Origin: Belnapia moabensis DSM 16746
Lineage (GTDB): Bacteria; Pseudomonadota; Alphaproteobacteria; Acetobacterales; Acetobacteraceae
NCBI RefSeq assembly: GCF_000745835.1
Contig: NZ_JQKB01000044.1
Span: 1 to 46,445, forward strand
Direction: 5' to 3'
DNA length: 46,445 nt
Below, one piece after another: positions 23,233-31,872 of the stretch (positions within the stretch are counted from its first letter, which is position 1; each line of letters starts with the position of its first letter). The position numbers and the translations under genes were made by a program. The notes below the pieces were generated by a model, which saw only the letters and a list, made by a program, of their open reading frames with translations, was not told the DNA's origin and searched no databases.

Positions 23233-24308
23233 CAGGCGGCCTGGGCGACGTGGCGGCGGCTCCGCATCAGCGGCTGGATGCGGGTACCGAATTGCTCCAT
23301 GCCGATGAGGAAATCGTCGAAGGTCAGCATGACACCCTGCAAGCCGGGGGTTTCGGCCAGCGCGTCGAGCTGCTTCGCCACCGTGGCGTAGGAGCCGATG
23401 AGGCGGAGCATGTTGGTCGGCACGCGGTCGGAGCGGACCATGCGGCCGACGGTGCTGTGCGCCTCCGCCTTGACGTCGGCGGCGGCCTGGGCGTCGCGCC
23501 AGGCGAGCGCCTCGAGATCGGTGCCGGCGACGTAGTGGTGCCATTTCGCCATCGCCGCTTCGTCGGTCTCGTCGGCGATGACCATCATCAGCAGCATAGC
23601 GCCGCATTGCCGGCCGGCGGCGGCGTTGGCGGCGATGAGGCGGTCGGTGTGCTGGCGAACCTGGGAGATGTCGTTGATGCCGCCGGCGCTGATGAAGTTG
23701 TAATCGGCGTACTCGGCAGCGAATTGCATGCCGCGATTCGATTGGCCGGCGGAGATGATCTCGATCTTCTTCGTGGGTAGCGGACTGACTCGGCAATCCT
23801 CCATGCGGAAGAAATCGCCCTTGAAGTCGGAGCGGCCGGTGGCCCAGAGCTCCTTCATCACCGTCACGTATTCCGAGCAGAACTCGTAGCGCCGCGCGAA
23901 ATGTGCCTCGCCGGGCCAGATGCCCATCTGCTCGTACTCGGCTTTCTGCCAGCCGGAGACGATGTTCACGCCGAAACGGCCATGGCTGATGCTGTCGATG
24001 GTGACGGCCATGCGCGCGAGCACGGCGGGCGGGATGGTCAGCACCGCGACCGAGGCGAAGAGCTTGATGCGGCTCGTCACCGCCGCCAGCCCGGCCATCA
24101 GGCTGAAGCTCTCGAGATTGTGGTCCCAGTATTCGCTGGGGCCGCCGAAGCCGCGCAGCTTGATCATCGAGAGGGCGAATTCGAAGCCGTATTTCTCAGC
24201 CTTCTCGGCCACCTTTCGGTTGAGGCCGAAGCTCGGCATATACTGTGGCGAGGTGCTGGAGATCAGCCAGCCATTATTGCCGATGGGCAGGAAAACGCCG
24301 ACATCCAT
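23232..24308 (-). CDS. rutA: Pyrimidine monooxygenase RutA (luciferase-like)
   Basis: This flavin-dependent LLM-class monooxygenase of about 358 residues opens the uracil ring between N3 and C4. Similarity to E. coli RutA is plain throughout: [91 protein letters not shown], and [16 protein letters not shown] with RIQPLM at the end. ATG 24308 (MDVGVFLP) has a GGAG 8 nt upstream and is preferred to an ATG at 24338. It heads the rutA-hydrolase-rutE operon; rutC, rutD, rutF and rutG are not in the window. Confidence 0.94.
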   Translation of the reverse strand: MDVGVFLPIGNNGWLISSTSPQYMPSFGLNRKVAEKAEKYGFEFALSMIKLRGFGGPSEYWDHNLESFSLMAGLAAVTSRIKLFASVAVLTIPPAVLARMAVTIDSISHGRFGVNIVSGWQKAEYEQMGIWPGEAHFARRYEFCSEYVTVMKELWATGRSDFKGDFFRMEDCRVSPLPTKKIEIISAGQSNRGMQFAAEYADYNFISAGGINDISQVRQHTDRLIAANAAAGRQCGAMLLMMVIADETDEAAMAKWHHYVAGTDLEALAWRDAQAAADVKAEAHSTVGRMVRSDRVPTNMLRLIGSYATVAKQLDALAETPGLQGVMLTFDDFLIGMEQFGTRIQPLMRSRRHVAQAA

Positions 24309-24600
24309 GAGGCTCGCTCCGCTTCGGGTGGCGGACATGCTAGCGGCGGTTGGACAAGGGATGCAGGGGGCAGGCGCCGGGAAAAGCGGCAGCTAAGGCG
24401 GGTGGCGCAATCGCAATGGGCAAAGGCGGTGCGACGCTGCCCATCGTGGCGGCAGGCGGCGGTCATTCCGCATTTGTCAGCGGCCGCCAGGCGCGTGCCC
24501 CACGAGGAAGCCTTGCCGATGGTCGATGTGGCAGCTTTTGCCCGCGCGGCCTGATCAGATGCGATGGTGCGGTGCAGCATGGGGTGCTAACCCCTCGACC
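24309..24600. other. Divergent intergenic region rutA / Bcr-CflA exporter
   Basis: This region of 292 nt must contain promoters for both divergent genes. The only clear structure is the hairpin GGGGT-GCTA-ACCCC (24581-24594) ending 6 nt before the exporter ATG, where no Shine-Dalgarno is visible. No small gene or recognisable operator was found otherwise. Confidence 0.5.
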
Positions 24601-25767
24601 ATGCCGCGCGTCACGCCTCTCTTCGTCCTGGTCCTCGCCGCCATGTCGGCCTTCGGGCCGCTGTCCACGGACATGTACCTGCCGGCTTTCCCGGCCATCG
24701 CCGCCGGCCTCGGGACGGATGCGACGCATGTGCAGACGACGCTGGCGAGCTTCTTCGCCGGGATGTCGCTGGCGCAGCTCGCCTTCGGCCCGCTGACGGA
24801 CCGCTTCGGGCGGCGGCTGCCGTTGCTGGCGGGGCTTGGCATCTTCGTCCTCGGCTCCATCGGCTGCGGGCTGACCGGGGAGGTCGGCTGGCTGGCGGTG
24901 TGGCGCTTCATCCAGGGGCTCGGCGGCTGCGCCGGGATGGTGACCGCGCGAGCCATCGTGCGCGACGTGACGGAAGGGACGGAGACGATCCGGCTGATGT
25001 CGCGCCTCATGCTGGTGGTGACGCTGGCGCCGATCCTGGCGCCCTCGCTGGGTGGGGTGCTGCTCGGCTGGGGAGGGTGGCGGGCGATCTTCTGGGCGCT
25101 GGTGGCCTATGGGCTCGCCCTCGCCCTCGTGGTAGGGCTGGTGCTGCCGGAGACGCTGCCGCCCGAGCGGCGGCGGCGCGAGGGGCTGGCCGGGGTGCTG
25201 ATGGTCTATGCGCGGATGCTCGGCACGCGGCGCTTCATGGGGCTGGTGCTGTCGGGGGTGCTGCCGATGGGCGGGCTGTTCGCCTATATCACCGGCTCGC
25301 CCTTCGTCTTCATGGAGCTGCATGGCATCGCGCCGGGGCAGTACGGGCTGCTCTTCGGGGCGAATGCGCTCGGCATCATGGGCGTCTCGCAGTTGAATGC
25401 GATGCTGTCGCAGCGGCATCCGCCGGAGCGGGTGCTGCTTTGGGGGCTTTGCGCCATGGCGGGGGCGGGCGTCGCAATGGCGGCGCTGTCGGGGACGGGG
25501 AGCTTCTGGGGCATCGCCATTCCGCTCTTCGTCTATGTCGCCAGCATCGGCATGGTGATGCCGATCGCCGCGGCGCTGGCCATGGCCTCGCAGGGGCGCG
25601 CGGCGGGGAGCGCCTCGGCCTTGATTGGGACGCTGCAATTCGGTGGCGGCGCATTGACCGGTGCGCTGGTGGGGGCGCTCTACAACGGGACGGCGGTGCC
25701 GATGGCCGTGGTGATGGCGCTCGCCGCGCTGGCGGGGCTGGCGAGCCGGCTAGTCCTGGTGCGTTGA
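24601..25767 (+). CDS. Bcr/CflA-family multidrug efflux MFS transporter
   Basis: This 388-residue, 12-TM drug:H+ antiporter of the DHA1 group has a family-typical N-terminus: [26 protein letters not shown], then [24 protein letters not shown], and the motif C-like [25 protein letters not shown]. The start at 24601 was chosen because the first membrane helix begins there. It is divergent from rutA and might export a by-product or antibiotic; no regulator gene is next to it. Its 3' end overlaps the chemoreceptor-like gene by 18 nt tail to tail. Confidence 0.92.
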   Translation: MPRVTPLFVLVLAAMSAFGPLSTDMYLPAFPAIAAGLGTDATHVQTTLASFFAGMSLAQLAFGPLTDRFGRRLPLLAGLGIFVLGSIGCGLTGEVGWLAVWRFIQGLGGCAGMVTARAIVRDVTEGTETIRLMSRLMLVVTLAPILAPSLGGVLLGWGGWRAIFWALVAYGLALALVVGLVLPETLPPERRRREGLAGVLMVYARMLGTRRFMGLVLSGVLPMGGLFAYITGSPFVFMELHGIAPGQYGLLFGANALGIMGVSQLNAMLSQRHPPERVLLWGLCAMAGAGVAMAALSGTGSFWGIAIPLFVYVASIGMVMPIAAALAMASQGRAAGSASALIGTLQFGGGALTGALVGALYNGTAVPMAVVMALAALAGLASRLVLVR

Positions 25768-26820
25768 GGGCGGGGCCTGGATGAGGGCGCCGTACCAGCC
25801 GAGGCCGCGATAGGTCTCGTAGCCGGGGGTGCAGTGGAAGCCGATGGCGCGGCCCTCGGCATCGCGGTAGGCGCCGGCCTCGCGGCCGCCATGGGCGAGC
25901 CGGATGGTCTCGGTCAGCACGCCGCCGCCGGAGGACGAGGCCAGCACGCGGCCGGTCGCGTCGAGCAGCAGGACGCGGGTGCGGGCGCGTTCGGCGGGGG
26001 AGAGGCGGACGCCGCGCACCACTGCCTCGGCCTGCGGGGCCCAGTCGAAATGGATGCCGAGCACGCCGATCGGCCGGCCATGGGTGGCGCCGCCCTCGCG
26101 CACCGCCGCGGCATAGGTGGCGACCGGCGCGTCACCGAGCGGGGCGCAGCGGGCGATGTCGGTGACGGCGTAGTCCTCGCCGCTCGCCGTCTCCAGCGCG
26201 GCGCGGAACCAGGGCGCGGCGCCGGCGGCATGGCCGCGCACATCGGGGTAGCGGCCCGGCCGGCCATGGGCGATGACGCGGCCGGAGAGGTCGCAGAGCC
26301 AGAGGTCGAGATAGACGGTATAGGCCGAGAGGATGACGCCGAGCCGCGCCTCGGCATAGGCGAGGCGCGGCGGGGAGGGGTCCGCCGCGGCATCGACCAC
26401 GGCGGCGTCGGTCGCCCACCAGCGGACGTCGCAGCTGCGCTCATAGAGGTTGCGGTCGATGATCTCGATGGCGTTCAGCGCCAGGTCGGTCAGGCGCTGG
26501 CCGCCGACCTCCTCGGCCATGCGGGCGCCGATGCGGCGGAGGGCGGCGAAGGCGCCGCGCAACTCGCCATCCATCTCGGCGGCAAGGCGGGCGACCTCGG
26601 CGGCGACGGATTTCACCTCGCCGGCGACGACGCCGAAGCCGCGGCCCTGCTCGCCGGCACGCGCGGCCTCAATGGTGGCGTTCAGCGCCAGGATGCGGGT
26701 CTGGCCGGTGATCGACTGGATGGCGCGGACCTTGCCCGCCGCCAGCGCCTCCGCCTGCTCGGCGAGGGCCAGCACGCGCTCGGGCGTGGCGGCCTCCCCG
26801 GTGACCTGCATTCCATCCAT
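25750..26820 (-). CDS. Soluble chemoreceptor-like protein with inverted MCP-Cache order
   Basis: This is a protein of about 356 residues. Residues about 10-90 carry a short MCP signalling hairpin with the conserved tip [33 protein letters not shown]. The C-terminal about 230 residues look like a PDC/Cache sensor ([53 protein letters not shown], then a second strand set). No membrane segment is seen, so it is predicted cytosolic, with the signalling part before the sensor, the reverse of classical receptors. A GTG at 26871, 6 nt after the acyl-CoA ligase stop, is an alternative start. It may signal to a chemotaxis or diguanylate pathway. Confidence 0.8.
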   Translation of the reverse strand: MDGMQVTGEAATPERVLALAEQAEALAAGKVRAIQSITGQTRILALNATIEAARAGEQGRGFGVVAGEVKSVAAEVARLAAEMDGELRGAFAALRRIGARMAEEVGGQRLTDLALNAIEIIDRNLYERSCDVRWWATDAAVVDAAADPSPPRLAYAEARLGVILSAYTVYLDLWLCDLSGRVIAHGRPGRYPDVRGHAAGAAPWFRAALETASGEDYAVTDIARCAPLGDAPVATYAAAVREGGATHGRPIGVLGIHFDWAPQAEAVVRGVRLSPAERARTRVLLLDATGRVLASSSGGGVLTETIRLAHGGREAGAYRDAEGRAIGFHCTPGYETYRGLGWYGALIQAPPSTHQD

Positions 26821-26877
26821 CGCGGCATTCCCGATTCCTGCCGCGGAGTATCGCTTCTGGCTGGTTAACACCCGGTT

Positions 26878-28512
26878 TCAGCCGCCACGGGCCTGGGCGC
26901 GGAGGATGTGCTTCTGGATCTTGCCGGTGCTGGTGCGCGGCAACTCGGTGAAGAGGACGGATTTCGGCGCCTTGAAGCCGGCCATGCGCTCGCGGCAATG
27001 GGCGATCAGCTCGGCCTCGGTCGCGGTGGCACCGGGCTTCAGCTCGACGAAGGCGCAGGGCACCTCGCCCCATTTGTCGTCGGGCCGGGCGACCACCGCG
27101 GCGAGGGCGACGGCGGGGTGCTTGTAGAGCGCGTCCTCCACCTCGATCGAGGAGATGTTCTCGCCGCCGGAGATGATGATGTCCTTCGAGCGGTCGCGGA
27201 GCTGGATGTAGCCGTCCGGATACTTCACCGCGAGGTCGCCGGTGTGGAACCAGCCGCCGGCGAAGGCGGCCTCGGTCGCGGCGCGGTCCTTGAAGTAGCC
27301 CTTCATCACGACGTTGCCGCGCATCATCACCTCGCCCATCGTCGTGCCATCGGCGGGGACGGGCTGCATCGTCGCCGGGTCGAGCACGTCGAGGGATTCG
27401 AGGGCGAGGTAGCGGACGCCCTGGCGGGCCATCAGCCGGGCCTGATTGGGGGCTGGGAGCGAATCCCAGGCGCGGTTCCACTCGTTGACGACCGAAGGAC
27501 CGTAGCATTCGGTGAGGCCGTAGACGTGGAGGACGGCGAAGCCCGCCTCGCGCATACGGCCGAGAACCGCCTCAGGCGGCGGCGCGCCGGCGGTAACGAA
27601 TTCCACCTGGTGGGGGAGGGGGCGTTTCTCGGACTCGGGCGTGTCGAGCAGCGTCGCCATGACGACGGGGGCGCCGCACATATGGGTCACGCCATGCTCG
27701 GCCATCAGCGCCCACATCGCCGGGCCGCGCACGGCGCGGAGGCAGACATGCGTGCCGGCGACGGCGCAGACCGTCCAGGGGAAGCACCAGCCGTTGCAGT
27801 GGAACATCGGCAGGGTCCAGAGATACACCGGGTGCCGGGCCATGCTGGCGGAGAGGACGTTGCCGGTGGCAAGAAGCTGCGCGCCGCGATGGTGGTAGAC
27901 GACGCCTTTCGGCCGGCCGGTGGTGCCGGAGGTGTAGTTGAGGGCGATGGCGTCCCACTCGTCGGCGGGCATGGCCCAGGCGAAGGCCGGGTCGCCCTCG
28001 GCCAGCAGAGCCTCGTAGTCGAGGCCGCCGAGGGTCTCGGCGCGGGCGCCACCGGGGGCTTCCGGATCGTCGATCTCGATGACGAGGGGGCTGGCGCCGC
28101 TCATGGCGAGCGCGGCGCGGAGGACGGGGGTGAATTCGCGGTCCACCAGGATCGCCTTCGCCTCGCCGTGCTGCAGGATGTAGCCGATGGTGTCGGCGTC
28201 GAGCCGGGTGTTGATGGTGTTGAGCACGGCGCCGGCCATCGGCACGCCGTAATGCGCCTCGACCATCGCCGGGATATTGGGCAGCAGCGCCGCCACCGTG
28301 TCGCCGCGGCCGATGCCGCGTGCGGCGAGCGCGGAGGCGAGGCGGACGGCGCGGTCGCGCAGATCGCGATAGCTCCGGCGCAGCGCGCCGTGGATGACGG
28401 CGGTGTGGTCGGGGAAGGTGGCCGCGGCGCGCTCGAGGAAGAGCAGCGGCGTCAGCGGCTGGTGGTTGGCGGGGCGGCGCTCCAGCCCGGTCTCGTAATC
28501 TGCGGCGGCCAT
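26878..28512 (-). CDS. AMP-dependent acyl-CoA synthetase
   Basis: This 544-residue ANL-superfamily ligase has the P-loop ALNYTSGTTGRPKGVVYHHRG, the A5 motif VYGLTECYGP, the A7/A8 region GWFHTGDLAVKYPDGYIQLRDRSKDIIISGGENISSIEVE, and the catalytic lysine in LPRTSTGKIQKHILR. It resembles medium-chain or aryl acyl-CoA ligases (FadD3 or AlkK-like). ATG 28512 (MAAADYETGL) is the best start. It is the last enzyme gene of an operon with a thiolase-like, a DUF35-like and a crotonase-fold protein. Substrate: a carboxylic acid, not identifiable from sequence alone. Confidence 0.93.
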   Translation of the reverse strand: MAAADYETGLERRPANHQPLTPLLFLERAAATFPDHTAVIHGALRRSYRDLRDRAVRLASALAARGIGRGDTVAALLPNIPAMVEAHYGVPMAGAVLNTINTRLDADTIGYILQHGEAKAILVDREFTPVLRAALAMSGASPLVIEIDDPEAPGGARAETLGGLDYEALLAEGDPAFAWAMPADEWDAIALNYTSGTTGRPKGVVYHHRGAQLLATGNVLSASMARHPVYLWTLPMFHCNGWCFPWTVCAVAGTHVCLRAVRGPAMWALMAEHGVTHMCGAPVVMATLLDTPESEKRPLPHQVEFVTAGAPPPEAVLGRMREAGFAVLHVYGLTECYGPSVVNEWNRAWDSLPAPNQARLMARQGVRYLALESLDVLDPATMQPVPADGTTMGEVMMRGNVVMKGYFKDRAATEAAFAGGWFHTGDLAVKYPDGYIQLRDRSKDIIISGGENISSIEVEDALYKHPAVALAAVVARPDDKWGEVPCAFVELKPGATATEAELIAHCRERMAGFKAPKSVLFTELPRTSTGKIQKHILRAQARGG

Positions 28513-28525
28513 CGGGCGGTCCTCC

Positions 28526-29335
28526 TCAGCGATGGCGCCATTCGGCGGGGCGCTTGCCGAGGAAGGCGCCGATGCCCTCCGCCGCATCCTCGGCGAGCAG
28601 GTTCTCGACCATCACCTGGCCGGCGGCTGCATAGGCTTCGGCGAGAGGGAGGGCAGTCTGGGCGTTGAAGCCGCGCTTGCCCATCCGCAGCGCGACGGAG
28701 GAGCGGGCGGCGATACGCTGTGCCAAGTCGAGCCCGGCGTCGAGCGCGGTGCCGGCGGGGACGACGCGGTTGACGAGGCCCATGCGGTGCGCTTCCGCCG
28801 CCGGGACCATCTCGCCGAGGAGGAGCATCTCCATCGCCGCCTTGCGCGGCACGGCGCGGGCCAGCGCCACGCCCGGGGTGGAGCAGAACAGGCCGATATC
28901 GACGCCGGGGGTGCAGAATTTCGCCCGCTCCGAGGCGACGAGGAGGTCGCAGCTGGCGGCAAGCTGGCAGCCGGCGGCGGTGGCGACGCCCTCGACCGCG
29001 GCGACGACCGGCTGGGGGAGGGTGACGACGCGCTGCATCACGGCGGAGCAGGCGGCCATGGTCTCGGCGAAGAATGCGGTGCCGCAATCCGGCTCGGCGC
29101 GGCGGGCGGTGATCTCCTTCAGGTCGTGGCCGGCGGAGAAGGCGGGGCCCTCGGCCGCGAGGACGACGCAGCGGATGCGCTCATCCTCCGCGACCTCGTC
29201 GAGCGCCGATTGCAGCGCGGCCAGCATGGCGCGCGAGAGGCTGTTGCGGGCCGCCGGGCGGTCGAGGGTGATGATGGCGACGGCGCCTTCGTCGCGCCGC
29301 GTCACCGGGGGCGTGTTGTCGCCCGTATTGGCCAT
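28526..29335 (-). CDS. Crotonase-fold (enoyl-CoA hydratase/isomerase family) protein, atypical active site
   Basis: This 269-residue crotonase-superfamily protein has the oxyanion-hole segments PAFSAGHDLKEI and EGVATAAGCQLAASCDLLVASERAKFCTPGVDIGLFCSTPGVALAR. In classical hydratases two glutamates act in catalysis, one in GGGCELA and one in QPEI. Here the corresponding places read AGCQLA and TPGVDIG, so both appear absent. It resembles the ECHDC3-like branch. It lies 13 nt upstream of the acyl-CoA ligase gene. CoA binding is likely; a plain hydratase reaction is doubtful. Confidence 0.88.
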   Translation of the reverse strand: MANTGDNTPPVTRRDEGAVAIITLDRPAARNSLSRAMLAALQSALDEVAEDERIRCVVLAAEGPAFSAGHDLKEITARRAEPDCGTAFFAETMAACSAVMQRVVTLPQPVVAAVEGVATAAGCQLAASCDLLVASERAKFCTPGVDIGLFCSTPGVALARAVPRKAAMEMLLLGEMVPAAEAHRMGLVNRVVPAGTALDAGLDLAQRIAARSSVALRMGKRGFNAQTALPLAEAYAAAGQVMVENLLAEDAAEGIGAFLGKRPAEWRHR

Positions 29336-29395
29336 CGCTGCCTCCCTGACAATGCCGGGAATATTGCCAGGGAGGGCGGCGGCGGCAAGGGCCGG

Positions 29396-29794
29396 TCAGA
29401 CCGGCGTGAACATGGTCGCCGGCGGGCTGTCGCCCGTGGTCGGCTTGAACACCACTTTCACCTTCTGGCCGATCTTCACCTCGTCCAGATCGCAATCGAC
29501 GATGTTGGTGAAGACGCGGACGCCCTCGTCCAGCTCGACATAGGCGACGCAGTAGGGCTCCTTCGTCCGCATCACCGTGAAGGTGTAGACCGTGCCGGTG
29601 CCCTTGGCCTCCACCAGCTCGACATTGTTCGAGAGGGTGAAGGGGGAGCAGCCGCGCGGATACCAGAAATGCTTGCCGGTATCCTTGCAGAGCCCAATCA
29701 GCATGCGGCCCTCACGGGCGGCGTCGAAATAGGGCTTGTTGGTCGGGTCCACCGCGATGGCGGGGAGGGCGCGGTTGGAGGCAGGGGTTGCCAT
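29396..29794 (-). CDS. DUF35/OB-fold protein with incomplete zinc ribbon
   Basis: This 132-residue protein pairs with thiolase-like enzymes. An N-terminal helix (KPYFDAAREGRML) leads into the rubredoxin-like ribbon, then an OB fold (GTGTVYTFTVM, PYCVAYVELDEGVRVFTNIV, IGQKVKVVFK). Canonical members have two CxxC pairs; here only Cys36 and Cys49 remain (LCKDT and RGCSPF), so zinc binding is doubtful. It starts 6 nt after the stop of the thiolase-like gene (29801). In steroid-degrading actinobacteria a DUF35 protein and a thiolase-like partner form a retro-aldolase, a relevant precedent. Confidence 0.88.
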   Translation of the reverse strand: MATPASNRALPAIAVDPTNKPYFDAAREGRMLIGLCKDTGKHFWYPRGCSPFTLSNNVELVEAKGTGTVYTFTVMRTKEPYCVAYVELDEGVRVFTNIVDCDLDEVKIGQKVKVVFKPTTGDSPPATMFTPV

Positions 29795-29800
29795 GGGTGA

Positions 29801-30973
29801 TTACTCCCGCTCGAGGATGACGGTGGCGCTGCCATGACGGGTGCCGAGCAGGCCGCCCGTGCCATGGGCCAGCGCGAGCGTGCAGCCGGGGACCTGGACC
29901 TTGGGGTGTGCCTCGCCGCGGAGCTGGCGCACCGCCTCGATCACCTTGGTCATGCCGCCGCGATTGGCCGGGTGGTTGTTGCAGAGCCCGCCACCATCGG
30001 TGTTGAAGGGCAGCTTGCCGACGCCGGAGATCAGGTTGCCGTCGGCGACGAATTTGCCGCCCTGGCCCTTCTCGCAGAAGCCGAGATCCTCGAGCTGCAT
30101 CAGCACCGTGATGGTGAAGCTGTCGTAGATCGAGGCGTACTGGATGTCCTTCGGGGTGACGCCGGCCTCCTCGAAGGCGCGCGGGCCGGACCAGCGGGCG
30201 CCGGAATAGGTGAGGTCGGTGTAGCCGGCATTCTGGTTCTTGGTCGCCTCGCCATGGCCGCGCACCTTGACCAGCGGGCGCTTCAGCAATTTGGCGATCT
30301 CCGGCTTGGCGAGGATGAGGGCGCCGCCGCCGTCCGAGATGACGCAGCAGTCGAGGCGGTGCAGCGGGTCGGAGACCATCGGGGAGTTCACGACATCCTC
30401 GACGGTGACCACCTTGCGGAGCATCGCGTGCTCGTTCCATTGGGCATGGTGGCTGGCCGCCACCTTGATCCAGGCGAGTTGCTCCGAGGTCGTGCCGAAC
30501 TCGTACATGTGCCGCATGGCGCACATCGCATAGGCATTGGCGACGGTGCGGCCGTAGGGAATCTCGAAGGGATCGTCGGGTACGTTGACGCCCCAGCTGC
30601 GCGGCGCCGTGCCGGTGGCCATCGCCTCGGCGCGGGGGCGGCCGGCCAGCGTGACGAGGGCGATGTCGCAGAGGCCCATGGAAATGGCCTCGGCCGCATG
30701 CCCGACATGCATGACATAGGAGCTGCCGCCGACATCCGTGCTGTCGAAATGCCGGAGCTTCGTCAGGCCGAGATAATCCGCCATGTTCAGCGGGCCGAGG
30801 CCCGGGGCGGCGCCGGTGCAGAAGAAGCCGTCGACATCGTCCTTGGTGAGGCCGGCATCCTGCAGGGCGCCATAGGCGACCTCGGCGTGGAGCTGCGCCA
30901 CGGACTTATCGTCCGCCTTGCGGGTCGGGTGCTCGAAGGCCCCGACGATATAGGCCTTGCCGTTGATGCTCAT
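29801..30973 (-). CDS. Thiolase-like (SCPx/Ltp2 type) protein
   Basis: This 390-residue thiolase-superfamily protein of the lipid-transfer/SCP2 type has the N-terminal AYIVGAFEHPTRKADDKSV. The nucleophile region reads DVGGSSYVMHVGHAA, without the usual cysteine. IYDSFTITVLMQLEDLGFC precedes a LCNNHPANRGG segment that keeps a histidine in the HP position, and the C-terminus is LALAHGTGGLLGTRHGSATVIL. It lacks the catalytic cysteine pair, so ordinary thiolysis is unlikely; an aldolase-like C-C bond cleavage with the adjacent DUF35 protein is a reasonable hypothesis. It is first in its operon. Confidence 0.9.
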   Translation of the reverse strand: MSINGKAYIVGAFEHPTRKADDKSVAQLHAEVAYGALQDAGLTKDDVDGFFCTGAAPGLGPLNMADYLGLTKLRHFDSTDVGGSSYVMHVGHAAEAISMGLCDIALVTLAGRPRAEAMATGTAPRSWGVNVPDDPFEIPYGRTVANAYAMCAMRHMYEFGTTSEQLAWIKVAASHHAQWNEHAMLRKVVTVEDVVNSPMVSDPLHRLDCCVISDGGGALILAKPEIAKLLKRPLVKVRGHGEATKNQNAGYTDLTYSGARWSGPRAFEEAGVTPKDIQYASIYDSFTITVLMQLEDLGFCEKGQGGKFVADGNLISGVGKLPFNTDGGGLCNNHPANRGGMTKVIEAVRQLRGEAHPKVQVPGCTLALAHGTGGLLGTRHGSATVILERE

Positions 30974-31030
30974 GGGGCTGGACGCCCTCCCTCTTTGATC
31001 GATAGCTGGCTTACCGTTCTCCGAAGCAGC

Positions 31031-31050
31031 CGCCGCGTCAAGCCGCGGCG
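31031..31050 (-). terminator. GC-rich hairpin after idnO-like gene
   Basis: On the minus strand CGCCGCG-GCTTGA-CGCGGCG forms a perfect 7-bp stem with a 6-nt loop, 7 nt past the stop of the SDR gene and about 58 nt before the thiolase-like start. There is no U-tract, so it would be a factor-assisted terminator or a processing hairpin. The loop includes part of a TTGACG that could be a -35 for the next operon. Confidence 0.4.
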
Positions 31051-31057
31051 CGCATCC

Positions 31058-31825
31058 TCAGACCACGCTGGTCAGCCCCCCGTCCACATAGAGCAGGTGG
31101 CCGTTGACATAGGCCGAGGCGTCGGAGGCGAGGAAGATGGCCGCGCCGACCAGCTCCGGCAGCTCGCCCCAGCGGCCGGCGGGGGTGCGCTTGCAGAGCC
31201 AGTCGTCGAATTCGCGGTTGGCGCGGAGCGGGGCGGTCAGCTCGGTACTGAAATAGCCAGGCGCGATGCCGTTGGCCTGGATGCCGTGCTTCGCCCAGTC
31301 GGCGCACATCGCCTTGGTGAGCATCCCCAGCGCGCCTTTGGTGGCGGTGTAGGGGCCCGTGCCGGGGCGGCCGAGCATGCTCATCACCGAGCAGGTGTTG
31401 ACGATCTTGCCGCGGCCGCGCGGGATCATCCGCTTCGCCACGGCGCGGGCGCAGTAGAAGGCGCTGTCGAGGTTGGTGGACATCACCGCGCGCCAGGTCT
31501 CGTCCGGCATCTCGTCGAGCGGGCCGCGGAGATTGACCCCGGCGTTGTTGAACAGGATGTCGATCGGCCCCGTCTCCGCCTCGATCCGCGCAATGCCGGC
31601 CTCGACCGCCGCCGGGTCGGTCACGTCGAAGGCGGCGGTTTCGGCCTGGAGGCCGTCGGCGCGGAGGCTGGCGGCGGCGCGCTCCAGCTTTGCCGCGTCG
31701 CGCCCGTTCAGGACCACCCGGGCGCCCGCCTCCGCCACGCCTCGTGCCAGGGCCAGGCCGATTCCCTGGCTGGAGCCGGTAACCAGCGCCAGCCGGCCGG
31801 AGAGGTCGAAGAGCTTGAGCGACAT
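31058..31825 (-). CDS. SDR oxidoreductase, gluconate 5-dehydrogenase-like
   Basis: This 255-residue classical short-chain dehydrogenase has the cofactor motif TGSSQGIGLALARG, NNAGVN, the catalytic Ser in NTCSVMSMLG, and the YTATK tetrad (Tyr and Lys). The N-terminal FDLSGRLALVTGSS and the GRWGELPELVGAAIFLASDASAYVNGHLLYVDGG end resemble IdnO (5-keto-D-gluconate 5-reductase). It is divergent, over only 47 nt, from a 2-hydroxyacid dehydrogenase and an L-idonate-dehydrogenase-like gene, which supports a role in ketogluconate/idonate metabolism. Confidence 0.88.
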   Translation of the reverse strand: MSLKLFDLSGRLALVTGSSQGIGLALARGVAEAGARVVLNGRDAAKLERAAASLRADGLQAETAAFDVTDPAAVEAGIARIEAETGPIDILFNNAGVNLRGPLDEMPDETWRAVMSTNLDSAFYCARAVAKRMIPRGRGKIVNTCSVMSMLGRPGTGPYTATKGALGMLTKAMCADWAKHGIQANGIAPGYFSTELTAPLRANREFDDWLCKRTPAGRWGELPELVGAAIFLASDASAYVNGHLLYVDGGLTSVV

Positions 31826-31872
31826 GGTCCCATCCCCTAACAGCAGGCCGGACAGTTGCAGGGGAGGCGCAG

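Noticed and set aside
29834-31840. 668-codon plus-strand open frame
   Set aside because: Antisense to the thiolase-like and SDR genes; low-complexity Ala/Gly/Arg/His translation typical of a shadow frame in GC-rich DNA.
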